Shown here one piece after another: positions 24,837 through 31,908 of a DNA stretch of 50,961 nt. Position 1 is the stretch's first letter; every line of letters begins with the position of its first letter. A program made the position numbers and the translations under genes. This DNA is from Streptomyces sp. H39-S7 (GTDB lineage Bacteria; Actinomycetota; Actinomycetes; Streptomycetales; Streptomycetaceae). The notes beneath the pieces were generated by a model. The model was not told the DNA's origin. It saw nothing but the letters and a program-made list of their open reading frames with translations, and made no database searches. Location of the stretch: assembly GCF_027158205.1 (NCBI RefSeq), contig NZ_JAPVLU010000021.1, positions 1-50,961 of the forward strand, given 5' to 3'.

Positions 24837-25187
24837 TCAGGGGCGCTGGGGCCCGTAGTACACCTCGACCTGCTCGTGGTAGCCCGAGTCGCCGGTGTGC
24901 TTGTCCTTGTCGAACTCCGGAGCGTTCTTGATCTCGTCCTTGTCGCGGGCGACGTAGATCTTCCGCTCCGCGACATCGATGGCCTGAATCGTCCCGGCCG
25001 GCAGGAGAACGTGCTTGCCGAAGATCCACACTCCGGTGTCCACAACGATGTAAGCGGCGCTGACGTCGTCGGAGTGCTTGTCGACCTTGCCGATGCTTCC
25101 GTTGGTCGCCTCGACCGTGAACCCGGTCAGGTCCGTGCCGGCCTGGTGACCCGCCGTTGCCAGGTATCCCCACATGCTGTCAGTCAC
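24837..25187 (-). CDS. PRC-barrel domain protein
   Basis: 116 residues from the GTG at 25185-25187, with GAAGGG at a good distance. Residues about 18-80 form a PRC-barrel: GFTVEATNGSIGKVD, AYIVVDTGVWIFGKHVLLPAG, IQAIDVAERKIYVAR. The C-terminal 30 residues are charged (DKDEIKNAPEFDKDKHTGD) and end in a Tyr/Pro tail. PRC-barrels occur in stress proteins such as Bacillus YsnF as well as in the photosynthetic reaction centre H subunit and RimM; a stress-linked role fits the neighbours. It is monocistronic with a terminator downstream. The upstream region contains GTGT-N16-GGGCAG, a weak SigB-like candidate. Confidence 0.9.
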   Translation of the reverse strand: MTDSMWGYLATAGHQAGTDLTGFTVEATNGSIGKVDKHSDDVSAAYIVVDTGVWIFGKHVLLPAGTIQAIDVAERKIYVARDKDEIKNAPEFDKDKHTGDSGYHEQVEVYYGPQRP

Positions 25188-25341
25188 AAAGAACCCTTCC
25201 GTCGTCGCGCGGTGGCGCGAGGGCCCTTCCGAACAGTTCGGTGGGCCGTGCTCGAACAGCGCCTGCCCTGTGGTCCGACAGCCCACACGCATCCGATGTG
25301 CGGTGGGTCGACGTGGTCGCCGCCACGTACCGCTGATGGGA

Positions 25342-26265
25342 TCAGACCGTGCCGAACCAGGATTCGGCCAAGGAGTCCAGCGTCTCCTCGGGCGGTGCCG
25401 GCAGCTCTCGCAAGTACCAGGGCAGGTTGCTGTAGACGTGCAGGAGTGTGTACGCCATCAGTTCGCGGGGCGGGAACGTACGACCGTAGGCAGCGGCGAT
25501 CCGGCCGAGGAGCCGCGGATCGCCGCGGGAGACGAACAGGCCGACGGCGACGAATTCGTAGGCGCGGTCGCCGAGCATGGCGGGCTCGAAGTCGAAGAGA
25601 CCGCTCAGCGTCCACCGGCCGGGATCCACCAGCAAGTGCTCCCGCATGAATTCGGTGTGCAGCAGCACCCGCTCCGGTTCGCCGGCCAACGGGATCGAGT
25701 CGAGGAAGTCCGGTATCTGCTCCGCCCAGAGCTCGGGCAGTTTGCGCTCGCGCTGGCGCGCCACCGTCGTCGCCCGTTGCCCCGCGAGAAACGCACTCCA
25801 GCTGTGCGGCCCGAGCACACCGCGCAAGGGCCCGGCATCGAGCGCGTGCAGAGCCGCGAGCGCGGCGCCGACCTCACTCGCCAGGCGGTCCCGGTCGGCC
25901 CCTGGCGCACGGGGCCAGATCCCGGCCAACCCCTGGCCGGGAAGTTGTGTCATCAGAACGTAGCGCCACCCGTTCTCGTACTCGCCGTCGGCGTGGACCT
26001 CCGGGGTGGCCACGGGCAGTTTGCCCCGCAGGTGCCGCAGTACGTGCGCCTCCGTGCGGCCGTCGTCGGCGGAGAGGGCGGGATACAGCTTGAGCACGTG
26101 CCGGTCACCGACCGCGTAGACGGGAACCGAGCCCTCGGGATAGCGCCGCAGGGACCGCCCGGCCAGGCCCAGCCGGGCGGCCAGATGCTCAACGCCGGGC
26201 CGCAGGATCGCTTCGTCACCGACGACGACATCCCACTCCTCCTGGGTGCGCACCGGGGGCAGCAT
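25342..26265 (-). CDS. Aminoglycoside phosphotransferase-like (APH/choline kinase fold) protein
   Basis: 307 residues from the ATG at 26263-26265, with little ribosome site (possibly leaderless). The fold is APH-like: VYAVGDRHVLKLYP (ATP Lys59), EAHVLRHLRG, LMTQLPGQGL hinge and LFDFEPAMLGDRAYEF (Asp225-Phe-Glu, metal site). The catalytic loop reads HTEFMREH (203-210) where kinases of this fold normally have H-G-D-x-x-x-x-N: Glu replaces the catalytic Asp and His replaces the Asn. The acid is conservative, so activity may persist. Streptomyces carry related paralogs of unknown substrate, so it should not be labelled a resistance gene. It is divergent from the Ser/Thr kinase gene. Confidence 0.82.
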   Translation of the reverse strand: MLPPVRTQEEWDVVVGDEAILRPGVEHLAARLGLAGRSLRRYPEGSVPVYAVGDRHVLKLYPALSADDGRTEAHVLRHLRGKLPVATPEVHADGEYENGWRYVLMTQLPGQGLAGIWPRAPGADRDRLASEVGAALAALHALDAGPLRGVLGPHSWSAFLAGQRATTVARQRERKLPELWAEQIPDFLDSIPLAGEPERVLLHTEFMREHLLVDPGRWTLSGLFDFEPAMLGDRAYEFVAVGLFVSRGDPRLLGRIAAAYGRTFPPRELMAYTLLHVYSNLPWYLRELPAPPEETLDSLAESWFGTV

Positions 26266-26305
26266 GGAGCGAAGCCTACTGAGGCCGTGATCGTCCGCGC
26301 GATTG

Positions 26306-26340
26306 CTTTTTCCCGGCCCGGAGGGAAGGCCGGGGGAAAA
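26306..26340. other. Hairpin flanked by T and A runs between divergent kinase genes
   Basis: CCCGGCC (26312-26318) pairs with GGCCGGG (26328-26334), and the stem is flanked by five T on the left (26307-26311) and four A on the right (26337-26340). On either strand this resembles an intrinsic terminator, yet it lies between two divergent genes where none is expected. It could be a leader element of one of them, or a transcription block between them. Confidence 0.4.
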
Positions 26341-26465
26341 GTGATCAGACGATGGCGGAACCGTCCGCCCCGGATCACACTGATCTCGCACATCCCGCTG
26401 TCCGCATACGCCTTCACGGTCCGGGTAGACGACGGGCCACTGCAGGAAGCAGCCAGGGAGATCGC

Positions 26466-27746
26466 ATGACCGCCCACCCCAGCCGGACCCCGCGTCCCGG
26501 CCCCCGTGCCGGCGAGATCGTCGGCGGCCGCTACCGCCTGGACGAACTGCTGGGCGCCGGCGGGACCGCGGATGTCTTCCAGGGCACCGATCTGCAACTG
26601 CCGCGCGAGGTCGCGATCAAGGTGTTCCGACCCGGAGCCACGGCGGCGACTGCGGACGGCTTCTGCAAGGAGGCGCTGCTGCTGGGACGGCTCGCGCACC
26701 CCGCTCTCGTCCCGGTCTACGACATGGGGCGGGACGAGGGCGGCGCCTACGTGGTGATGCACCTGATCAAGGGCGTCACCTTGCGCGACCGCTTAGCCGA
26801 CGGCCCTCTCAGCGGCGAGCGCGTGGCACGTCTGGGCGTCCGCCTGGCCTCCGCACTGGCGCATGTGCACGCCGCGGGCATCATCCACCACGACGTGAAA
26901 CCCTCCAACATCCTGATCGGCCCCGACGACGCCCCCTATCTGGCGGACTTCGGACTGTCCCGTCTCGTCGACGAACCCACGCGGGCCGAGCCGGGCACGG
27001 TCGTCGGCACCATCCCCTATATCTCCCCCGAGCAGGTTCTCGGCAAGCGCTCCGGGCCCGCCAGTGACATCTACGGCCTGGGCCTGGTGCTGCTCGAAGC
27101 CCTCAAGGGGGAACGGGAGTACCAGGGCTGTCCTCCCGAGGTGGGAACCGCCCGCCTGCTGCGGCCTCCGGAGATAACCCGGTGTGTGCCCGCACCGCTG
27201 GCATCCGTCATCGAAGCGATGACCCACAACGATCCCGACGCCCGGCCCGACGCCACGGGATGTGCCCGGCTCCTCGAGGACGCCGCCGCCTCGGGCCTCC
27301 CCGGTACGGCGGGCGAAGCAGCCACCCTGCCGGTGGGCGCGACCGCCGTCGGCGGCGCCCACTTCGACTCCGATCACACCGCTTCTCCCCCGCAGTCAGC
27401 AGGACTCGCGCCCCGGCGACGGCGCGTTCTGGTCGCGGCGATGACCGCCGGTGTTCTCCTGGGTGCAGCGGGAGCCACCCTGGCTGCCCTTGACGACCGG
27501 CCCGCCTCCCCCGACGCCGCTGTCCAGCACCCGCCTCCCAGTAGCAGTGCTCCCGCCCTGCCGTCGACGCCACCGTCGCACGGCGCGGCCGGTGCCCCGG
27601 CCCCCGCAGCTGCACCGGCGCAGGCCACGCGGGAGGCGCCGGCTTCCCAGCAGGCGGAAGCCTCCGCCGATGCGACCGGGAACGGGCACGGGAAGGGCAA
27701 GACCAAGGGGAAGGCCCACGGCAAGGGCGGCAAACCCTCCGACTAG
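26466..27746 (+). CDS. Membrane-anchored Hanks-type Ser/Thr protein kinase (with TTA codon)
   Basis: 426 residues from the ATG at 26466, behind AGGGAG. Kinase domain (about 22-275): Gly loop GAGGTA (30-35), Lys52 in AIKVF, HHDVKPSN (Asp143, Lys145, Asn148), DFG (161-163), SPE (187-189). A membrane helix (about 321-341) follows an RRRR stop, and the outer tail is Pro/Ala-rich, ending in a Lys/Gly/His-rich stretch (NGHGKGKTKGKAHGKGG) with no PASTA repeats. The usual HRD is HHD here. Leu110 is encoded by TTA (26793-26795), the only in-frame TTA I found, so translation probably depends on bldA tRNA and is developmentally timed. Substrates are unknown. Confidence 0.93.
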   Translation: MTAHPSRTPRPGPRAGEIVGGRYRLDELLGAGGTADVFQGTDLQLPREVAIKVFRPGATAATADGFCKEALLLGRLAHPALVPVYDMGRDEGGAYVVMHLIKGVTLRDRLADGPLSGERVARLGVRLASALAHVHAAGIIHHDVKPSNILIGPDDAPYLADFGLSRLVDEPTRAEPGTVVGTIPYISPEQVLGKRSGPASDIYGLGLVLLEALKGEREYQGCPPEVGTARLLRPPEITRCVPAPLASVIEAMTHNDPDARPDATGCARLLEDAAASGLPGTAGEAATLPVGATAVGGAHFDSDHTASPPQSAGLAPRRRRVLVAAMTAGVLLGAAGATLAALDDRPASPDAAVQHPPPSSSAPALPSTPPSHGAAGAPAPAAAPAQATREAPASQQAEASADATGNGHGKGKTKGKAHGKGGKPSD

Positions 27747-27818
27747 CGCCGCCGCCGGCGCCTCGGCATCCTCCGATCCGTCCGGGCGATCCATCCGGGC
27801 CAGCGGGACGCCGACCTG

Positions 27819-27843
27819 GTTTTGACCCAGCACGCTCGGGCAG
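27819..27843 (+). promoter_or_regulatory. Weak SigB-like promoter candidate before the PfpI-like gene
   Basis: GTTT (27819-27822), 15 bases, GGGCAG (27838-27843): the SigB-family pattern with C in place of the T at the fourth -10 base. It lies about 52 bases before the start codon. Weak alone, but it recurs in similar form before neighbouring stress-type genes. Confidence 0.3.
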
Positions 27844-27894
27844 GCGTGCCAACGAAAAGGTTGTACAAATCGGTAGAAATGGATGTGAGAGCAG

Positions 27895-28433
27895 ATGAAG
27901 GTCGCCTTCCTCGTGGCTCCTGAGGGCATCGAACAGGTCGAGCTGACCGAGCCGTGGCAGGCCGTCACCGCCGCTGGTGCCACCGCCCGGCTGATCTCCA
28001 CCCGGAGCGGGCAGGTCCAGGCGTTCAACCACCTCGACAAGGCCGACACCTTCCCCGTCGACGAGGCCGTCGCGGACGCCTCGGTCGACGACTACGACGG
28101 ACTGGTGCTGCCCGGCGGGGTCGCCAACCCGGACGCGCTGCGACTGGACGAGGGAGCCGTGCGGTTCGTCAAGGCGTTCTTCGACGCGGGCAAGTCGGTC
28201 GCCGCGATCTGCCACGCCCCGTGGACGCTGATCGAGGCAGGAGTCGTGGAAGGCGCACCCTCACCTCCTGGCCGAGCCTGCGCACCGACCTCACCAACGC
28301 GGGCGCCACCTGGGTCGACGAGCAGGTCAAGGTGTGCACCGGCGGTCCCAACACCCTGGTCACCAGCCGCAAGCCGGACGACCTCAAGGCCTTCAACGAG
28401 ACGTTCCTGTCGGTGTTCGCCGGAACGGAGTGA
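27895..28433 (+). pseudogene. PfpI/DJ-1 family protein gene broken by a one-base frameshift
   Basis: From the ATG at 27895 the frame encodes a PfpI/YhbO/YfkM-type protein: MKVAFLVAPEGIEQVEL, DGLVLPGGVANPDALRL and the nucleophile elbow AICHAPW (Cys106). After Gly120 (near 28254) the frame runs into unrelated residues and on to 28527. The correct ending (TLTSWPSLRTDL, ATWVDEQVKVC, NTLVTSRKPDD) continues in another frame to the stop at 28431-28433. Adding a single C in GGCGCACC (28252-28259) restores one 179-codon frame of normal family length. So it is either a recent deletion or a sequencing/assembly error. Family members are stress proteases, glyoxalases or deglycases. Confidence 0.88.
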
Positions 28434-28451
28434 GGGGGCGGCACCCCGGGG

Positions 28452-28475
28452 GTTTGCCTCCGGCCGCGCGGGTTA
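28452..28475 (+). promoter_or_regulatory. SigB-like promoter candidate before the TPP enzyme
   Basis: GTTT (28452-28455), 14 bases, GGGTTA (28470-28475), about 62 bases before the start at 28538. It matches the SigB-family -35 (GTTT) and most of GGGTA(C/T). Confidence 0.35.
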
Positions 28476-28537
28476 CGCGAGCACCCTCATGATCCGCCGC
28501 ACGTCGAAGGCCGCCGAAGGCCGATAGGAGCCGCTCC

Positions 28538-30271
28538 ATGAGCGCAACGGTTTCGGACCACCTGCTCGCCCGGCTGCGGGAGTGGGGTGTCGAGCAGGTC
28601 TTCGCCTATCCGGGTGACGGCATCAACGGCCTGCTCGCGGCCTGGGGCAGGGCGGACGACAACCCGCGGTTCATCCAGGCGCGGCACGAGGAGATGGCCG
28701 CCTTCCAGGCCGTCGGCTACGCGAAGTTCTCCGGCAAGGTCGGGGTCTGCTGCGCCACGTCGGGGCCCGGCGCGATCCACCTGCTCAACGGCCTGTACGA
28801 CGCCAAACTCGACCACGTCCCCGTGGTGGCCATCGTCGGCCAGACCCATCGCAGCGCCATGGGCGGCTCCTATCAGCAGGAAGTCGACTTGCATTCCCTG
28901 TTCAAGGACGTGGCCTCCGACTTCCTCGAGACGGTCACCGTCCCCGAACAGCTCCCCAACGTCCTGGACCGGGCGATCCGCACCGCCTACGCGCGCCGGG
29001 CGCCCACCGCCGTCATCATCCCGGCCGATGTGCAGGAACTGGAGTACGCGGCGCCGACCCACGATTTCAAGATGGTGCCCTCCAGTCTCGGGGTGAGCGA
29101 ATGGTCCGCGATTCCCGCCGCCGGAGCCCTCGAGAAAGCCGCGGACGTGCTCAACGCCGGGGAAAAGGTGGCGATCCTGATCGGGCAGGGCGCGGCCGGC
29201 GCCCGTGCCGAGGTCGAGCAGATCGCGGACGTGCTGGGCGCCGGTGTGGCCAAGGCCCTGCTCGGCAAGGACGCGCTGTCGGACGAACTCCCCCACGTCA
29301 CCGGCGCGATCGGGCTGCTCGGCACCCGCCCGTCGTACGAACTCATGCGGGACTGCGACACGCTGCTGACCATCGGCTCCAACTTCCCGTACTCGCAGTT
29401 CCTGCCGGAGTTCGGTGCCGCGCGGGCCGTGCAGATCGACATCGACCCGCACATGATCGGGCTCCGCTACCCGTACGAGGTCAATCTCGTCGGCGACGCG
29501 CGCCACACCCTGGAGCGGCTGCTGCCGATGCTGCGGCGCAAGGAGTCGCGCGGCTGGCAGGACCAGGTGCGGTCGAACGTGGAGCGGTGGCACGGCGTCA
29601 TGGAGCGCCGCGCCGCGGTCTCCGCAGACCCCATCAACCCCGAGTACGTGGCCCGCGCACTGGACCCTCTGCTGCCGGACAACGCCATCATCACCTGCGA
29701 CTCCGGCTCGGTCGCCAACTGGTACGCCCGCCACCTGCGGATGCGCGGAACCATGCGCGCCTCGCTGTCCGGCACCCTGGCGACCATGGGCTGCGGCGTG
29801 CCGTACGCGATCGGCGCGAAGTTCGCGCACCCGGACCGGCCGGTGATCGCGCTGGTCGGTGACGGTGCGATGCAGATGAACGGCATGGCGGAACTGATCA
29901 CCGCGGCGAAGTACCGCGACGAGTGGCAGGACCCGCGCCTGGTCATCGCCGTGTGGAACAACCAGGACCTCAATCAGGTGAGCTGGGAGATGCGGGCCAT
30001 GGGCGGCGCCCCGCAGTTCCTGCCCTCCCAGTCCCTGCCGGACGTGCCCTACGCGGAATTCGCCACGTCCCTCGGCCTGACCGGGATCCGGGTGGAGAGG
30101 CCGGAGGATGTCACCGCCGCCTGGGACGCCGCTCTGACCGCCCCTGGTCCCGCGGTGGTGGAGTTCCGTACGGATCCCGCCGTGCCGCCGATCCCGCCGC
30201 ACGCCACCTGGGAGCAGATGGAGGCGACGGCCGCCGCCGTCCTCAGGGGGACAGCGATCGCGCCGGCATGA
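28538..30271 (+). CDS. TPP-dependent pyruvate oxidase-like enzyme
   Basis: 577 residues from the ATG at 28538, with AGGAG upstream. It has three typical domains: the N-terminal pyrimidine-binding domain with the activating Glu51 in RHEEMAAFQA, a middle Rossmann-like domain (about 190-345; ILIGQGA) and the PP domain with GDGAMQMNGM (441-450) and AVWNNQDLNQ (Asn474-Asn475), the TPP/Mg signature. The overall pattern is closest to pyruvate oxidase/PoxB and Bacillus YdaP, the latter SigB-controlled, rather than to acetolactate synthase. It may feed electrons to quinone under stress; the electron acceptor is not decided. The stop overlaps a 25-codon frame (30268). Confidence 0.9.
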   Translation: MSATVSDHLLARLREWGVEQVFAYPGDGINGLLAAWGRADDNPRFIQARHEEMAAFQAVGYAKFSGKVGVCCATSGPGAIHLLNGLYDAKLDHVPVVAIVGQTHRSAMGGSYQQEVDLHSLFKDVASDFLETVTVPEQLPNVLDRAIRTAYARRAPTAVIIPADVQELEYAAPTHDFKMVPSSLGVSEWSAIPAAGALEKAADVLNAGEKVAILIGQGAAGARAEVEQIADVLGAGVAKALLGKDALSDELPHVTGAIGLLGTRPSYELMRDCDTLLTIGSNFPYSQFLPEFGAARAVQIDIDPHMIGLRYPYEVNLVGDARHTLERLLPMLRRKESRGWQDQVRSNVERWHGVMERRAAVSADPINPEYVARALDPLLPDNAIITCDSGSVANWYARHLRMRGTMRASLSGTLATMGCGVPYAIGAKFAHPDRPVIALVGDGAMQMNGMAELITAAKYRDEWQDPRLVIAVWNNQDLNQVSWEMRAMGGAPQFLPSQSLPDVPYAEFATSLGLTGIRVERPEDVTAAWDAALTAPGPAVVEFRTDPAVPPIPPHATWEQMEATAAAVLRGTAIAPA

Positions 30272-30345
30272 TCAAGCAAGGAGTCAAGGCGAAGATCCAG
30301 GAGTTCCTCCCCGGCAACCGCAAGAAGGCGGGCGAACCCGAATGA
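30268..30345 (+). CDS. Possible 25-residue peptide overlapping the TPP enzyme gene
   Basis: The ATG at 30268 overlaps the TPP-enzyme stop (ATGA) and would encode a 25-residue basic peptide, MIKQGVKAKIQEFLPGNRKK then AGEPE. An amphipathic helix is possible. Its own stop again overlaps an ATG (30342) of a longer but Arg-rich frame that does not look coding. I cannot say it is conserved. Confidence 0.3.
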   Translation: MIKQGVKAKIQEFLPGNRKKAGEPE

Positions 30346-30453
30346 CCGCGTCGGCGGACCGTACGCGGACGCGCAGGAGGACGACCAGGGGTCGAACGGG
30401 TGACGGAACCCGGCAGGCGTTAGCCGGCGGCTACGGCGGGAACCCGGAACCGC

Positions 30454-31419
30454 ATGGTGAAAATCGGCTACACGATGATGACCGAGCAGGCCGGTCCGGT
30501 CGCGCTCGTCGAGCACGTCGTCCGGGCGGAGGAGGTGGGTTTTGACTTCTCCGTCATCTCGGACCACTACTCCCCGTGGCTCGACTCGCAGGGGCACGCC
30601 CCGTACGCATGGAGCGTGCTGGGAGCGGCAGCCCAGGCCACCTCGCGCATCCCGCTGATGACGTATGTGACCTGTCCGACGATGCGTTACCACCCCGCGG
30701 TGATCGCCCAGAAGGCCGCGACGATGCAGCTGCTGTCGCGGGGCCGGTTCCGGCTCGGTCTCGGATCGGGCGAGAACCTGAACGAGCACGTCGTCGGCGG
30801 CGGCTGGCCGACCGCCGGTGTGCGGCAGGAAATGCTCGCCGAAGCCGTGGGCATCATCCGCGCCCTGTTCACCGGCGAGTACGTCAACCACCACGGCACG
30901 CACTTCGACGTCGAGGGCGCCAAACTGTGGGACCTCCCCGACCGGCCGCCGCCCATCGGCATCGCCGTGTCGGGCTCCCGGTCGTGCGCCCTCGCGGGCG
31001 ATCTCGCCGACCTGGTGATCGCCACCGAACCCGAGGCGGAGCTGCTGGAGGCCTTCGACCGCAGCGGGGGGACGGGCAAGCCGCGGGTGGGCCAGCTCCC
31101 CGTCTGCTACGACCCCGACCGCGACGCGGCGATCGCCCGCGCCCACGACCAGTTCCGCTGGTTCGGGGGCGGCTGGAAGGTCAACGCCGACCTGCCGGGC
31201 ACCAGCGGATTCGCGGGAGCCACCCAGTTCGTCCGACCCGACGACGTCGCGGGAGCCATCCCGTGCGGGGACGACGTGTCGGCGTTCGTCGAGGCGGTTC
31301 GCCCCTATGCGGAGGCCGGCTTCACCGAGGTCGCCCTGGTCCAGATCGGGGGCGAACAGCAGCTGCCGTTCCTGGAATGGGCCGAGAGCACGCTGCTGCC
31401 GGCGCTGCGGGAGCTGTGA
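30454..31419 (+). CDS. F420-dependent LLM-class oxidoreductase (TIGR03557-like)
   Basis: 321 residues. It has the luciferase-like TIM-barrel pattern: MVKIGYTMMTEQAGPV, FSVISDHYSPW, TYVTCPTMRYHPAVIAQKAAT, RFRLGLGSGENLNEHVVG, RPPPIGIAVSGSRS and AGFTEVALVQIG. The SGENLNEHVVG stretch is characteristic of the F420-using branch called TIGR03557. The substrate is unknown; relatives oxidise alcohols or sugar phosphates with F420. It lies 183 bases behind the TPP-enzyme gene and ends in a strong terminator, so it may be the last gene of that unit. A gene of this type depends on cofactor F420, as expected in actinomycetes. Confidence 0.92.
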   Translation: MVKIGYTMMTEQAGPVALVEHVVRAEEVGFDFSVISDHYSPWLDSQGHAPYAWSVLGAAAQATSRIPLMTYVTCPTMRYHPAVIAQKAATMQLLSRGRFRLGLGSGENLNEHVVGGGWPTAGVRQEMLAEAVGIIRALFTGEYVNHHGTHFDVEGAKLWDLPDRPPPIGIAVSGSRSCALAGDLADLVIATEPEAELLEAFDRSGGTGKPRVGQLPVCYDPDRDAAIARAHDQFRWFGGGWKVNADLPGTSGFAGATQFVRPDDVAGAIPCGDDVSAFVEAVRPYAEAGFTEVALVQIGGEQQLPFLEWAESTLLPALREL

Positions 31420-31427
31420 TGCGGTGT

Positions 31428-31457
31428 CCTGGGCATCCGGATTTCCGGATGCCCAGG
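31428..31457 (+). terminator. Terminator of the LLM oxidoreductase unit
   Basis: Perfect 13-bp inverted repeat CCTGGGCATCCGG (31428-31440) and CCGGATGCCCAGG (31445-31457) with an ATTT loop, starting 9 bases after the stop codon. Confidence 0.85.
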
Positions 31458-31573
31458 TATCCGGCTCCGCCACCCCGTATGGATCACGGAACTTCGGGCA
31501 CGCGTGACTACACGGCATTGAGCGGGCCCGATCGGCGAGCCCGCCGCCCGCGACACGCATCGGAGGAATTCCC

Positions 31574-31837
31574 TTGAACTGGCGACACCGTGCGGCCTGT
31601 CGTGACGAGGACCCCGAACTGTTCTTTCCCGTCGGCAGCACCGGCCCGTCCCTTCTGCAGATCCAGCAGGCGAAGGCGGTCTGCCACGGCTGCCCTGTGC
31701 GCGAGGCCTGTCTGAGCTGGGCCCTGGAGGCCGGTCAGGACGCTGGCGTCTGGGGCGGTATGAGCGAGGACGAGCGGCGTGCGGCCAAGCGCCGGGCGGC
31801 CCGGGGCCGCGCCGCCGCCGGCAGAACCACGACCTGA
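31574..31837 (+). CDS. WhiB-family iron-sulfur regulator (WhiB1/WblE-like)
   Basis: 87 residues. It starts at TTG (31574) with GGAGGA (31562-31567) upstream; the reading MNWRHRAACRDEDPELFFPVG fits the family N-terminus, so the TTG is well supported. The four Fe-S cysteines are present: Cys9, Cys37-x2-Cys40 and Cys46. GVWGGMSEDERR is the conserved turn, and a basic KRRAARGRAAAGR tail is the DNA contact. The sequence is closest to WhiB1/WblE, which bind a 4Fe-4S cluster sensitive to nitric oxide and oxygen and associate with the major sigma factor. It may be a second copy beside the essential one. Its siting next to redox enzymes fits. Confidence 0.95.
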   Translation: MNWRHRAACRDEDPELFFPVGSTGPSLLQIQQAKAVCHGCPVREACLSWALEAGQDAGVWGGMSEDERRAAKRRAARGRAAAGRTTT

Positions 31838-31908
31838 CCGCCGCGGCGCCCGTCCTCCGGCGCGCCCGCCGACTCGTCGGTGATCGACGCCCGGGCCGGC
31901 GGCTCCGA

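Noticed and set aside
25342..26265. Aminoglycoside-resistance gene.
   Set aside because: Only the fold is shared; the catalytic loop differs and there are many such paralogs in Streptomyces, so a resistance label is not supported.
27758..27778. GC-rich imperfect stem just after the Ser/Thr kinase stop as a terminator.
   Set aside because: The arms are short GC repeats (GCGCC/GGCGC) that would arise by chance here.
30342..30545. 67-codon frame whose ATG overlaps the stop of the 25-codon peptide frame.
   Set aside because: Arg/Gly-rich product running into the start of the LLM oxidoreductase gene in another frame; no conservation signal.
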